DNA of 64,000 nt, taken from positions 4,712,001 through 4,776,000 of the forward strand of contig NZ_SAUN01000001.1 in NCBI RefSeq assembly GCF_004011505.1, in the 5' to 3' direction. Below the pieces are notes generated by a model, which saw nothing but the letters and a program-made list of their open reading frames with translations, did not search any database and had not been told where the DNA came from. Of this stretch, positions 8,616-17,113 are shown piece by piece. Every line of letters starts with the position of its first letter. Positions within the stretch are counted from its first letter, which is position 1. The position numbers were made by a program, and so were the translations under genes. The DNA is from Nonomuraea polychroma. Lineage in GTDB: Bacteria > Actinomycetota > Actinomycetes > Streptosporangiales > Streptosporangiaceae.

Positions 8616-9670
8616 GGGGCGGGCACCCCGACCTTCATGCCCTCGGCCAGCCCTTCGCCCTCGATCTCCACCATCCCGCCGCCGAACGCCCCGGTCTCCA
8701 CCGCCACGATCCTGGTGGCCGGCCCCTCGACGACCTCGACGCCGAAGCCGCCCTCGCGGAGCGCCAGCAGCGCCTCCACGGGCACGGCCAGCACGTTCTC
8801 GTGCCGCTCGCTCTGCATCTCCACCTCGACCGGCGCCTGGTCCAGCTTGGTCTTCGGCGTCTTGGCCAGCGTGATGTCGACGTCGATGGTGGTGCTCGCG
8901 TCCTGCTCCTGGCCGGAGGTCTCGGCGACCGTGCCGACCGACGTGATGGTGCCGTTCGCCTGCTCGCCGCCGGGCAGCGTCACGGTCACCTTGGCGCCTT
9001 TGCGGGCCAGCGACTGGTCGCCGGTGTCGAGGTCCACGTGCACGAGCCGGCGGATGCCGCTGACGGTGAGCACCTGCTGCCCCGGCGCCGTCTTGGCGCC
9101 GACATCGGCCTTGGCCTCGGTGACGCGGACGGCCGCGGGCTGGAACACCACCTGGGCGGCGTCAACCTGCCCGGTCTCCGCCAGCCCGCGGTCCTCCTGC
9201 CACTCCTTGACGGCCTGCTCGGTGGCGTAGCTGAAGTGGTCGTCCACCGTCAGGTAGTCGCCGTAGCCGAGCGCCTTGAGGTTGCGTTCGAGCTGCTCGA
9301 CATCGGGGCCGTCGGACATGCCGCGCTGCAGGGTCCGGTACAGCGGCAGTTTGCCGTACATCAGGACCAGCGGCTTGCGGTCGACCTTGAGCAGCGGGCG
9401 GCCGCGGCGGATCACCGTCCCCTGGCCCGCCACCCATGTCACGGTGCCGGACGCGCCGGAGCTGAGCTGCCGCTCGCCCGCGTACGTGAGCGAGCCGCTC
9501 ACGGTCTTGGTCTCCACCAGGTCCTGCCTGGTGATCTCGGCGGTGGCCGGGACGGGGGACGCGGTCGGCGCGGCGGCGCCGGTGCCGGGGTCGCTCATGA
9601 CCGCCACCGCGGTCCACGTGGCGGCCACCGCCAGGACGGCGCCGCCGCCCAGCAGGAGGCCCTTGCTCAC
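8612..9670 (-). CDS. Efflux adaptor protein with peptidoglycan-binding domain
   Basis: A 352-residue membrane-anchored adaptor of the HlyD/MacA type. An N-terminal signal anchor (about residues 5-25) is followed by a lipoyl-like segment, a PG_binding_1 domain at about residues 118-165 containing D-V-x-x-L-E-R-N-L-K-A-L-G-Y, and C-terminal beta-barrel regions. Gram-positive MacB systems commonly use such an adaptor to reach into the wall. The start is the GTG at 9668-9670, which overlaps the lipoprotein stop codon (GTGA). A much longer open frame continues upstream but only as the shadow of the lipoprotein gene. Confidence 0.87.
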   Translation of the reverse strand: MSKGLLLGGGAVLAVAATWTAVAVMSDPGTGAAAPTASPVPATAEITRQDLVETKTVSGSLTYAGERQLSSGASGTVTWVAGQGTVIRRGRPLLKVDRKPLVLMYGKLPLYRTLQRGMSDGPDVEQLERNLKALGYGDYLTVDDHFSYATEQAVKEWQEDRGLAETGQVDAAQVVFQPAAVRVTEAKADVGAKTAPGQQVLTVSGIRRLVHVDLDTGDQSLARKGAKVTVTLPGGEQANGTITSVGTVAETSGQEQDASTTIDVDITLAKTPKTKLDQAPVEVEMQSERHENVLAVPVEALLALREGGFGVEVVEGPATRIVAVETGAFGGGMVEIEGEGLAEGMKVGVPAP

Positions 9671-10212
9671 GGCTTGCCCCCTCTGGTGAAGCTCCCGCCC
9701 TTTCCGCCTGGCGCGTGCTCCTCGCAGGCCTTGTGTGCGGCCTCCATCTTCTCCTTCGAGCCGCCCCTCATCTTGATGCGCATCGGCTCGCCCGGTTTGG
9801 GGTCGGCCATGTCGATCCCGTGCTCGCGCATGCACTGCGCGAACTTGACCATCTGGTCGTGGTCCTCCGCGCTGGGCTTCTCGCCTTCCGGTATGGCGGA
9901 CTCGATGAGGTGCTCGCACGCCTTGTGCGCCTTCTCGGCCTTCTCCGGGGTCACGCCCCGGGGCAGGCTGATCTGGAAGTTGCCCTCGTCGATCTTCGGG
10001 TCGGGCATGTTGATGCCGTGCTCGCGCATGCACTTGGCGAACTGCAGCGCCGCCGCCTGCGGGTCCGTCTTGGCCGACGGGGAGGCCGCGGGGGCGGCCG
10101 GCGAGGTGCCGCCGTTCGCGCTGGCGACGCCGTCGTCCTTGGCCGCGGTGCCACCGCACGCGGCCAGCGCCAGCGCGAGGGGGACGGCGGCCAGAAAGAA
10201 CCTTGGGGTCAT
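9667..10212 (-). CDS. Lipoprotein with duplicated CMREHG repeat, first gene of export operon
   Basis: A 181-residue lipoprotein with a signal peptide ending in the lipobox L-A-A-C (lipidated C19), then a low-complexity Ala/Pro/Ser linker. Two related modules follow, residues 57-105 and 123-166. Each begins F-A-[KQ]-C-M-R-E-H-G-I and ends A-H-K-A-C-E, giving two cysteines per module (C61/C99 and C127/C163) that could form disulfides outside the cell. This repeat is recurrent in actinobacterial lipoproteins next to MacB-type exporters, but its role is not known to me. It opens the operon and is divergent from the two-component system, which is its likely regulator. Confidence 0.8.
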   Translation of the reverse strand: MTPRFFLAAVPLALALAACGGTAAKDDGVASANGGTSPAAPAASPSAKTDPQAAALQFAKCMREHGINMPDPKIDEGNFQISLPRGVTPEKAEKAHKACEHLIESAIPEGEKPSAEDHDQMVKFAQCMREHGIDMADPKPGEPMRIKMRGGSKEKMEAAHKACEEHAPGGKGGSFTRGGKP

Positions 10213-10294
10213 GGGCTTTCGCTCCTCAGCGCCGTGGGTCCTTCCCCCGGCACGGCCCTACTCCAGCCGAACGGGTGCTAGAACCGGATAAGCC

Positions 10295-10329
10295 CTTGTG
10301 GCGGGCTGCGTCCAGCAGCCCGCCACAAG
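10295..10329. promoter_or_regulatory. Perfect 14-bp inverted repeat in the divergent intergenic region
   Basis: Two perfectly complementary 14-bp arms (10295-10308 and 10316-10329) with a 7-nt loop sit between the lipoprotein operon and the response regulator gene. There is no T-run, and its position upstream of both genes argues against a terminator for either. It may be a regulator-binding site or an RNA hairpin in one 5' leader. Confidence 0.5.
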
Positions 10330-10400
10330 CAGCAGGAACTGCGCTTACCTGCGGCTAACACGTGATCCGTCACGCTCGTGGCCGAGGAAGGGGGGCGGCG

Positions 10401-11054
10401 ATGCGGGTGCTTGTCGTCGAGGACGAGGAACGGCTGGCGGACGCGGTCGCGCACGGGCTGAGGCTGCACGCGATCGCCGTGGACGTGGCCTACGACGGGC
10501 AGGACGCCCTCGACATGGCCTCGTACGTCGACTACGACGTGGTCGTGCTCGATCGGGACCTGCCCGAGGTGCACGGCGACGACGTGTGCCGGCGGCTGCG
10601 TGCGAGCGGCGGGGGCGGCCGGGTGCTCATGCTGACGGCGGCGGGCCAGATCCGCGACAAGGTGGACGGGCTGGCCCTGGGCGCGGACGACTACCTGGTC
10701 AAGCCGTTCGCGTTCGCCGAGCTGGTGGCCAGGGTCAGGGCGCTGGCCCGGCGGGCGCCGCGCGCGGCGTCGGCGCCGCTGGAGCGGGCCGGGATCACGC
10801 TGGACCCGGCCCGCCGCACGGTCACCAGGGACGGGCGGACGCTGTCGCTGAACCGCAAGGAGTTCGACGTGCTGCGTGTCCTCCTGGAAGCCGGCGGCGG
10901 GCTGGTCACCTCCGGCGAGCTGCGCAAGAGCGTGTGGGACGAGCACGCCGACCCCGGCACGGGCGCGCTGCGGGTCACGATCACGTCGTTACGCAAGAAG
11001 CTCGGCGTCCCGACGCCGATCCAGAACGTGCCGGGCAAGGGGTATCGGCTTTGA
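10401..11054 (+). CDS. OmpR/PhoB-type response regulator
   Basis: A 217-residue response regulator. The receiver domain carries acidic residues E7/D8 and the phosphoacceptor D51 in V-V-L-D-R-D-L-P, with the conserved lysine in Y-L-V-K-P-F. A C-terminal winged helix (about residues 125-217) has the T-S-G-E-L and R-V-T-I-T-S-L-R-K-K-L segments typical of OmpR DNA-binding domains. The ATG at 10401 follows a purine-rich ribosome site; an earlier in-frame start at 10362 adds a non-conserved tail. Its stop overlaps the start of the histidine kinase gene. The divergent lipoprotein-exporter operon is the obvious candidate target. Confidence 0.92.
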   Translation: MRVLVVEDEERLADAVAHGLRLHAIAVDVAYDGQDALDMASYVDYDVVVLDRDLPEVHGDDVCRRLRASGGGGRVLMLTAAGQIRDKVDGLALGADDYLVKPFAFAELVARVRALARRAPRAASAPLERAGITLDPARRTVTRDGRTLSLNRKEFDVLRVLLEAGGGLVTSGELRKSVWDEHADPGTGALRVTITSLRKKLGVPTPIQNVPGKGYRL

Positions 11055-12199
11055 TCTCCTGGTGGCAGAGCAGGCGGTTGCGGCTGCGGCTGACCCTGCT
11101 GTACGGCGGGCTGTTCTTCGTGGCGGGAGCGCTGCTGCTGTGGATCACGTACCTGATCACGGCGCAGGCGATGGAGCAGGAGTTCGTCACCGCGGTCGGC
11201 AGGGCCCCGCTGGCCGGGGAGGCGCCGCCCCCGGATCTCAAGGTCATCCGGTTCGCCGGCGACATCGAGAGCCGGGCGGAAAGCGTGCTCGGCCGGCTCG
11301 TGCGCTGGTCGTTGCTCGCGCTGATCCTCGTGGGGATCACTGCCCTGTTGCTCGGGTACGCGGTCGCCGACCGGGCGCTGCGGCCGCTGGACCGGGTGAC
11401 GGAGACCGCGCAGCGGCTGTCGGAGAGCACCCTGCACGAGCGGATCGGGCTGCGCGGCCCGCCGGACGAGGTCAAGCGGCTGGCCGACACGTTCGACGCG
11501 ATGCTGGACCGGCTGCACCGGGTGTTCGAGGGGCAGCGGCGCTTCATCGCCAACGCCTCGCACGAGCTGCGCACGCCGCTGGCGATCAACCGTACGGTGC
11601 TGGAGGTGTCGCTGGAGGAGCCGGCGGTTTCGGCGGACCTCAGGGCGCTGGCCAGGGCGCTGCTGGGCACCAACGCCCGCTACGAGCGGCTCATCGAGGG
11701 GCTGCTGCTGCTCGCGCAGTCGGAGCAGGAGCTGACCGCGCGCCGGCCGGTGGACCTGGAGCAGGTCGTGCGGGTGGTGCTGGAGCAGATCGACCTGCAG
11801 TCGCGCAAACGGCCCGTCACGCTGCACCAGGACCTGCGGCCGGTGCTCGTCGAAGGGGATCCGCTGTTCCTGGAGCGGTGCGTGTTCAACCTGCTGGAGA
11901 ACGCCTCCAAGTACAACGTGCGCGACGGCGAGATCTGGCTGGCGCTGCGGCGGGAGGGCGGGATGGCGGTGATCGCGGTGGAGAACACCGGGCCGCAGGT
12001 GCCGCCGTACGAGGTGGACGATCTGTTCGAGCCGTTCAGCCGGATGCAGGGAGATCGGGTGCGCTCGTACAAGGGAGCGGGGCTGGGGTTGTCGATCGTG
12101 CGGGCCATCGTGGCGGCGCACGGCGGCGAGGTCGGGGCGGTGGCGCGGCCCGAGGGCGGGTTGCGGGTCACCGTCCGGCTGCCGCGCGGGGCGGCGTGA
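11051..12199 (+). CDS. Sensor histidine kinase
   Basis: A 382-residue membrane kinase. It has a transmembrane helix at about residues 15-38, a short extracytoplasmic loop of about 45 residues, a second helix at 83-106, a HAMP linker, the H-box with H171 in A-S-H-E-L-R-T-P-L, and a HATPase domain with the N-box (N-L-L-E-N-A-S-K-Y-N) and G-A-G-L-G-L-S-I. The best start is a TTG at 11051 that overlaps the regulator's stop as TTGA, because the conserved reading begins exactly there and no ATG or GTG fits. The small sensor loop suggests membrane-stress sensing, as in systems that control MacB-type exporters. Confidence 0.9.
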   Translation: MISWWQSRRLRLRLTLLYGGLFFVAGALLLWITYLITAQAMEQEFVTAVGRAPLAGEAPPPDLKVIRFAGDIESRAESVLGRLVRWSLLALILVGITALLLGYAVADRALRPLDRVTETAQRLSESTLHERIGLRGPPDEVKRLADTFDAMLDRLHRVFEGQRRFIANASHELRTPLAINRTVLEVSLEEPAVSADLRALARALLGTNARYERLIEGLLLLAQSEQELTARRPVDLEQVVRVVLEQIDLQSRKRPVTLHQDLRPVLVEGDPLFLERCVFNLLENASKYNVRDGEIWLALRREGGMAVIAVENTGPQVPPYEVDDLFEPFSRMQGDRVRSYKGAGLGLSIVRAIVAAHGGEVGAVARPEGGLRVTVRLPRGAA

Positions 12200-12242
12200 G
12201 CCCTTCAGCCGCGCGGCGGGAGCGCCGTGAGATCCTGGGAAC

Positions 12243-12842
12243 GTGCTGTCGTCGCCGATTGACGCGCTGCGTGCGCAGATCACCGCCCGGCTGGCCGCGT
12301 TCGACCGCCGTGAGGTGCCGCCGGCCGGGGGGATACGCCGGGCCGCCGTCACCGTGTGCGTGCTGGAGGACGCCGAGGCCGCCCCGTACACGATGCTGAT
12401 CAAGCGGGCGCCGCACGGCCGCAATCCCGGGCAGTGGGCGCTGCCCGGCGGGCGGCTGGACGACGGGGAGCTGCCGGTCGCGGCGGCGTTGCGGGAGCTG
12501 GCCGAGGAGACCGGCGTCACCGAGGTGGAGGTGGCCGGGCTGCTCGACGACTTCGTCACCGACTCGGGGTTCGTGATCACGCCGGTGGTGGCGTTCGGCG
12601 GCAGGCAGGAGCCGGTGGCCGATCCGCGGGAGGTGGCCTCGGTGCACGCGGTGCCGCTGGAGCGGTTCCTGGCGCCCGGGGTGCCGCGCTGGGAGGGCGA
12701 GCAGCTGCAGATGCCGCTGGGCCCCTCGATCGTCGTCCACGCGCCGACGGGCGCCATCTTGTGGCAGTTCGCCGAGGTGGCGCTGCGCGGCCGCGAGCAA
12801 CGGGTCTTCGACGTCGCGCAGCCGCACTGGACGAGGACGTGA
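12243..12842 (+). CDS. NUDIX hydrolase
   Basis: A 199-residue Nudix enzyme with an intact box from G70 to V92: G70, E76, R84-E85-L86, E88-E89, G91, matching G-x5-E-x7-R-E-U-x-E-E-x-G-U exactly. The flanking L-P-G-G-R and the overall length resemble CoA/ADP-sugar pyrophosphatases, but the substrate is not predictable. It has a GTG start at 12243, 44 bp after the kinase gene. Confidence 0.87.
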   Translation: MLSSPIDALRAQITARLAAFDRREVPPAGGIRRAAVTVCVLEDAEAAPYTMLIKRAPHGRNPGQWALPGGRLDDGELPVAAALRELAEETGVTEVEVAGLLDDFVTDSGFVITPVVAFGGRQEPVADPREVASVHAVPLERFLAPGVPRWEGEQLQMPLGPSIVVHAPTGAILWQFAEVALRGREQRVFDVAQPHWTRT

Positions 12843-13045
12843 CGGAGGCGCGGCACGCGGGTCACGGGGCGCCCATGCGGAGGGCACGATTACCTCCGGA
12901 GCCGACCCGTGTGCTTAACTCAAGATGCCGATGTGGTTAGTGTCCCCCGGGCCGCAAATTACCGCCTTCACGGAATACCGTTCGGCTGGAGCCGTGTTGT
13001 GCATCTCGCCGAGGAGGCGACCGCCACATCGGCCTTAACGTCTTC

Positions 13046-13077
13046 CCAGGCGCCCCGCTCACCTGCGAGGCGCCTGG
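13046..13077 (+). promoter_or_regulatory. Hairpin in the leader region of the acyltransferase gene
   Basis: Nine-base arms (13046-13054 and 13069-13077) form a GC-rich hairpin with a 14-nt loop, 45 bp before the acyltransferase start. The surrounding 12843-13121 interval contains no convincing gene. It could be a weak terminator for the Nudix transcript or a leader structure. Confidence 0.35.
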
Positions 13078-13121
13078 CTTATGGTGGGGTGGCCGATCGC
13101 CCGATCAACCAGGAGAGCCTG

Positions 13122-13781
13122 TTGCTGTACCAAGTGGTCAAGTTCGCCGCAGCGCCGCTCGCTCACGCGATGTGCCGGCCGCACATCTCCGGCGCGGCGC
13201 ACGTGCCGAGGAGCGGGCCCGCGATCCTGGCCGCCAACCACCTCTCGATGCTGGACTCGTTCCTGCTGCCCGCGCTGCTGCCGCGGCACGTGACGTTCAC
13301 CGCGAAGAACGAATACTTCTCCGGCAACCCGGTCTCCGGGTTCTTCATGAAGCTGGGGGGCAGCCTGCCGATCGACCGCGAGAGCGCCCACGCCGCGCAG
13401 ACCATGCTGGATGAGGCCGCCGCGCTGCTGGAGCGAGGCGAGTTGTTCGGCATCCACCCCGAGGGCACCCGCTCCCCCGACGGGCGGCTCTACCGGGGCA
13501 AGGTCGGGGTGGCGTGGCTGGCGCTCAAGACGGGGGCGCCGGTGCTGCCGGTGGCGCTCAGCGGCACCGAGAAGGTGCTGCCGGTCGGCGCCAGCGTGCC
13601 GCGGCCCGCGAAGATCGGCATCGCCATCGGCCAGCCGATGCGCTTCACCGGCGACCACACCAAGGCGCAGGACCGGCGCCGCGTCACCGACGAGATCATG
13701 GCCGCGATCCAGAAGCTCTCCGGGCAGGAGTACGTCCCGGTCTATGCTGCGAGCGTCAAGGCATCCAACGGGTCGAACTAG
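13122..13781 (+). CDS. 1-acyl-sn-glycerol-3-phosphate acyltransferase (PlsC family)
   Basis: A 219-residue acyltransferase that makes phosphatidic acid from lysophosphatidic acid at the inner membrane. The catalytic H40-x4-D45 motif (N-H-L-S-M-L-D) and the glycerol-phosphate site E114-G-T-R117 in P-E-G-T-R-S are present. The TTG start at 13122 is supported by AGGAG five bases upstream (13111-13117) and by conservation beginning at L-Y-x-x-V. The open frame continues upstream to 12909 without any family similarity. It is followed 27 bp later by a penicillin-binding protein gene on the same strand. Confidence 0.88.
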   Translation: MLYQVVKFAAAPLAHAMCRPHISGAAHVPRSGPAILAANHLSMLDSFLLPALLPRHVTFTAKNEYFSGNPVSGFFMKLGGSLPIDRESAHAAQTMLDEAAALLERGELFGIHPEGTRSPDGRLYRGKVGVAWLALKTGAPVLPVALSGTEKVLPVGASVPRPAKIGIAIGQPMRFTGDHTKAQDRRRVTDEIMAAIQKLSGQEYVPVYAASVKASNGSN

Positions 13782-13808
13782 GCCAGTCAAGGACAAGGGG
13801 GCTGATCA

Positions 13809-15410
13809 GTGGCGCGGGGCCGTACGATCGCGATCGTGTCCGCCGCGACCGTGCTCGGCGTGGGCGCCGCGGCCGGCGGCGCTTACTACGTCCTGCACAC
13901 CCGCGGCACCCCGGCCGAGACCGCGCAGCGCTTCGCCGCCGCGTGGCAGGCCGGCGACTGGTCCGCCATGGGCAAGGAGCTCGCCACCGCGCAGCAGCTC
14001 GGCGGCTATGACCAGCAGCGCAGGGCGCTCGCGGTGGAGCGGACCTCGATCCGGCTGGGCAAGGTCACCGAGGGCGACGGCATGGCACGCGTCCCGTACA
14101 CCGCGACCCTGACCTTGAAGAACATCGGCGAGTGGACCTACGACGGCCGGATCGACCTGGTGGTGGCCGACCGCGCCTGGAAAGTGGACTGGGCGCCCAC
14201 GACGCTGCACCCGTCGATGACGGCGGGAGCGACGTTCGGGATCAAGACGCGCTGGCCGCAGCGGGCCGAGATCACCGACGCCGACGGCGGCCGCATCGAC
14301 GACGGCACGGTGGGCGGGTCGGTGCAGCAGCTCGTCGGCTACCTGGACAAGGCGACCAAGAAGGACGTGGCCAAGCTCGGCTCCGCCTACAAGGTCGGGC
14401 AGGCGGTCGGCCGGGACGGGCTGCAGGAGACGTTCCAGAAGCAGCTGGCCGGCACTCCCGCGACCGACATCCAGCTCGGCGGCAAGACGCTGACGACCAT
14501 CAAGGGCACCGAGGGCGAGCCGGTGCAGACGACGCTCGACCCGCACGTGCAGGCCGCCGCGGTGAACGCGGTCAAGGACATGGACAAGCCGACGTCGATG
14601 GTGGCGATCAAGCCCTCGACCGGCGAGATCCTTTCCGTGGTCAACAACCAGGGCGGCTTCAACCGGGCGCTGGACGGCCGCTACCCGCCGGGCTCCACGT
14701 TCAAGGCCGTCACCGCGATCGGGCTGCTCGCGGCGGGGATGTCGCCGCAGGACACGGTCACGTGCCCCATGTACGCCACCGTCGGCGGCCTGAAGATCCG
14801 CAACTCGGACAAGGAGGAGTTCGGGTCGCTGTCGTTCCTGGATTCCTTCGCTCACTCGTGCAACACCACGTTCGCGCCGCTGGCCCAGTCGAAGCTGGGC
14901 GCGGACAAGCTCCTCGACGTGGCCCAGGACGTGGGCTTCAACCAGCCGCTCAACATCGGGGTGCCGGCCACCAAGGCGAGCTTCCCCAAGGCGGAGACGG
15001 ACGCGGAGCTGGCGGCGGAGGCGTTCGGCCAGGCCAGGATCACCGCCAGCCCGTTGTCGATGGCGTCGGTGGCCGCCGCCATCGCCGACGGCACCTGGCG
15101 GCCGCCGACGCTGGTGCCTTCGCTGAAGCAGAAGGCCGCCGAGCGGCCGCTGCCCGACGGGGTGAAGGAGCACCTGCACGCCATGATGGCGGCTGTGGTC
15201 ACCAAGGGCACCGCCAAGGCGGCGGGGTTGCCGGCCGGCACGCACGGCAAGACCGGCACGGCCGAGTACGGCACCGGGGAGAAGCTCGAGAGCCACGCCT
15301 GGTTCATGGGCTTCAAGGGCGACGTGGCGTTCGCGGTGGTCGTGGAGGGCGGCGGCGGGGGCGGCAAGGTGGCCGCCCCCGTGGCGGCGGACTTCCTCAA
15401 GGGGCTGTGA
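13809..15410 (+). CDS. Penicillin-binding protein (transpeptidase with NTF2-like N-terminal domain)
   Basis: A 533-residue class B-type penicillin-binding protein. A signal anchor (about residues 7-28) is followed by an NTF2-like MecA_N domain (about 35-145), a dimerisation region, and the transpeptidase domain with the active serine S296 in S-T-F-K299, the S350-C-N352 motif and K481-T-G. It crosslinks peptidoglycan outside the membrane. The MecA_N plus transpeptidase layout is found in low-affinity PBPs of Gram-positives and in actinobacterial PbpA-like proteins, so reduced beta-lactam affinity is possible but not shown. It has a GTG start and overlaps the convergent hydrolase gene by 14 bp. 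Confidence 0.9.
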   Translation: MARGRTIAIVSAATVLGVGAAAGGAYYVLHTRGTPAETAQRFAAAWQAGDWSAMGKELATAQQLGGYDQQRRALAVERTSIRLGKVTEGDGMARVPYTATLTLKNIGEWTYDGRIDLVVADRAWKVDWAPTTLHPSMTAGATFGIKTRWPQRAEITDADGGRIDDGTVGGSVQQLVGYLDKATKKDVAKLGSAYKVGQAVGRDGLQETFQKQLAGTPATDIQLGGKTLTTIKGTEGEPVQTTLDPHVQAAAVNAVKDMDKPTSMVAIKPSTGEILSVVNNQGGFNRALDGRYPPGSTFKAVTAIGLLAAGMSPQDTVTCPMYATVGGLKIRNSDKEEFGSLSFLDSFAHSCNTTFAPLAQSKLGADKLLDVAQDVGFNQPLNIGVPATKASFPKAETDAELAAEAFGQARITASPLSMASVAAAIADGTWRPPTLVPSLKQKAAERPLPDGVKEHLHAMMAAVVTKGTAKAAGLPAGTHGKTGTAEYGTGEKLESHAWFMGFKGDVAFAVVVEGGGGGGKVAAPVAADFLKGL

Positions 15411-16254
15411 GGAAACGGCGGATCTCCTCCGCCACCCGCTCCGGTTTGCCCCTCATGGCGGCGTTGGACGTGGCACTGTGGTCCAGGCCCGCCATGTCGA
15501 CGCGGCGGGCGCGCGGCAGCACGCCTTCCAGCGCGGTGAGCACCGACCTCAGGTGCGCCGGGCTCTTCGTGCCGCCGAGCAGCAGCACCTCGGCTTGCAC
15601 AGACCTGTAGACGTCGAGATCGGCGGCTGTCTCCGCCACCACCTGGCCGTCGTAGTGCAGGGTCGGCGCCAGCTCCCGGTACGTCGGCTCCCCAGCCCCG
15701 GCCGCCTTTTCCTGTTTTTTCAGCATCATGGCGGTGAGCAGCTCCAGCAGGGCCCGCGGCATCACGTGGAAGACCGGCGGCCCCAGCCGGGTGGCGAGCA
15801 TGCCGGTGACCAGCGCCGCCGGGATGCGCCCCGCGGCGAGCTCCCCGTCGAAGCGGTCCAGCCAGCCGGCCGGGTAGCTGCCGCCGAGGTCGAGGGGCGG
15901 CTCGAACGCGACGACCTTGCGCAGGGCCGGCCGGGCGAGCGCGGTCCGTAAGGTGACGATGGCGCCCGAGCTCACGCCGACGACATGCTGCGCGCCGGTC
16001 GCTTCGAGCAGCGCGTCCAGGTCCTCGACCTCGCGCTGGAGTCCGTAGTCCGGTCCGTACGGGCCGCTGCGTCCGCGCCCTCTTCGGTCGGGCACGTAGC
16101 AGGTGAAGTCGCTCGCCAGCGCCTGGGCCAGTTCGATGTTGCTGTGGCCGGTCTGCATGACGCCGTGCAACACCACCAGCCCGGGTCCGTCGCCGAGCCG
16201 GTCGTAGGTGATCGTGGTGCCGTCCTTGGACGTCACTTCATCCAGAGTGATCAT
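15397..16254 (-). CDS. Alpha/beta hydrolase
   Basis: A 285-residue cytoplasmic alpha/beta hydrolase. The nucleophile S95 lies in G93-V-S-S-G97, an oxyanion segment L-H-G-V precedes it (about residues 29-32), and the catalytic histidine is probably H259 in G-L-D-H-S. The family includes esterases and C-C hydrolases; the substrate is unknown. The ATG at 16252-16254 begins just before the first beta strand. The open frame extends far upstream into the PadR gene but without conserved content. It follows the PadR gene on the same strand and may be under its control. Confidence 0.85.
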   Translation of the reverse strand: MITLDEVTSKDGTTITYDRLGDGPGLVVLHGVMQTGHSNIELAQALASDFTCYVPDRRGRGRSGPYGPDYGLQREVEDLDALLEATGAQHVVGVSSGAIVTLRTALARPALRKVVAFEPPLDLGGSYPAGWLDRFDGELAAGRIPAALVTGMLATRLGPPVFHVMPRALLELLTAMMLKKQEKAAGAGEPTYRELAPTLHYDGQVVAETAADLDVYRSVQAEVLLLGGTKSPAHLRSVLTALEGVLPRARRVDMAGLDHSATSNAAMRGKPERVAEEIRRFLTAP

Positions 16255-16394
16255 GATGGCTCCCCATGGTTCGGTCCGTGGAGGGAGCCCGGCTATTGTT
16301 GCCAGTGCCATCTCGTGGCCGGGGTCCGCTCCGCGGGTCTGTCGGTGCGAGATTTCACCCGGCGGCCGGTGTGCCAGCACCGCCGCCGGGTCTT

Positions 16395-17042
16395 TCATTC
16401 GTCCGTGCGGCCCCTTTCCGCGAGGTCCGCCACGTCGGCGGGCAGCAGGCCGGTCTCGTGGTAGGCCCGCCAGGCGTCCTGGCCGGGGAATGTGCCGGCC
16501 GCCAGCTCCGCAAGCAGCGAGCGCACCCAGCCCGCCTCCGCCTCCCGCATGGCCAGCGCGTATTCGGACTCGACGAGGAACAGCCGCGGCATCTCCCGCC
16601 GCTCCCGCTCCAGGTCCGCCCGGCCGGCCTCGATCCGCCGCTCCAGCAGCTCCAGCCGCTGCCGCAGCAGCGGCGCCACCTCGTCGGGGCCGAGCCCGCC
16701 CATCACCGACAGACCGGCCTCGAACGCCGAGGGCTCGGCCCGCGGAGTGGACAGCAGCTCGCGGGTCCAGTCCTCTGCTTCCTCCCGCCCGGCGTCGGTG
16801 ATGCGGTAGACGGTCCGCTCGGGGCGGGCGCCCTGCCGGGTGCTCTCCACCGCCTCCAGCAGGCCGTGTTTCTCCAGATTGCGGACGACGGTGTAGAGGG
16901 ATCCCCATTTGATCCGCATGTCCTGATCCTTGGCACGGGCCCGCAGGACCGAGGCCATCTCGTACGGGTGCATGGGGCGCTGGACGACCACGGTCAGCAC
17001 GGCCAGGGCCAGCAGGTTCGCGACCGGCCGCCGTTTCGCCAT
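16395..17042 (-). CDS. PadR family transcriptional regulator
   Basis: A 215-residue PadR-type regulator. The N-terminal winged helix (about residues 10-85) has the family's M-H-P-Y-E-M and G-S-L-Y-T-V-V-R-N-L-E segments. The C-terminal half is a long coiled helical region rich in E-L-L-E-R-R and L-E-R-E-R-R, typical of the dimerising Vir_act_alpha_C domain. It is preceded by tandem palindromes in the short space before the MFS exporter gene, which lies upstream on the same strand. It probably regulates itself, and possibly the adjacent exporter and hydrolase. Confidence 0.9.
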   Translation of the reverse strand: MAKRRPVANLLALAVLTVVVQRPMHPYEMASVLRARAKDQDMRIKWGSLYTVVRNLEKHGLLEAVESTRQGARPERTVYRITDAGREEAEDWTRELLSTPRAEPSAFEAGLSVMGGLGPDEVAPLLRQRLELLERRIEAGRADLERERREMPRLFLVESEYALAMREAEAGWVRSLLAELAAGTFPGQDAWRAYHETGLLPADVADLAERGRTDE

Positions 17043-17066
17043 CCCTCATCACCTCCGCTCGAATAC

Positions 17067-17089
17067 TCGTCTACGAATATACGTGTACG
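17067..17089. promoter_or_regulatory. Tandem short palindromes, candidate PadR operator
   Basis: Two short palindromes, TCGT-2-ACGA at 17067-17076 and CGT-2-ACG at 17082-17089, sit 25-47 bp upstream of the PadR start in an AT-rich patch. Their centres are 14 bp apart. Autoregulatory PadR sites commonly have this paired form. Confidence 0.45.
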
Positions 17090-17113
17090 AGCATGACGGC
17101 ACAAGGGCCCGGA

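Noticed and set aside
8378..10291. A 637-codon plus-strand open frame opposite the export operon.
   Set aside because: Composition and lack of motifs show it is a shadow of the four overlapping minus-strand genes.
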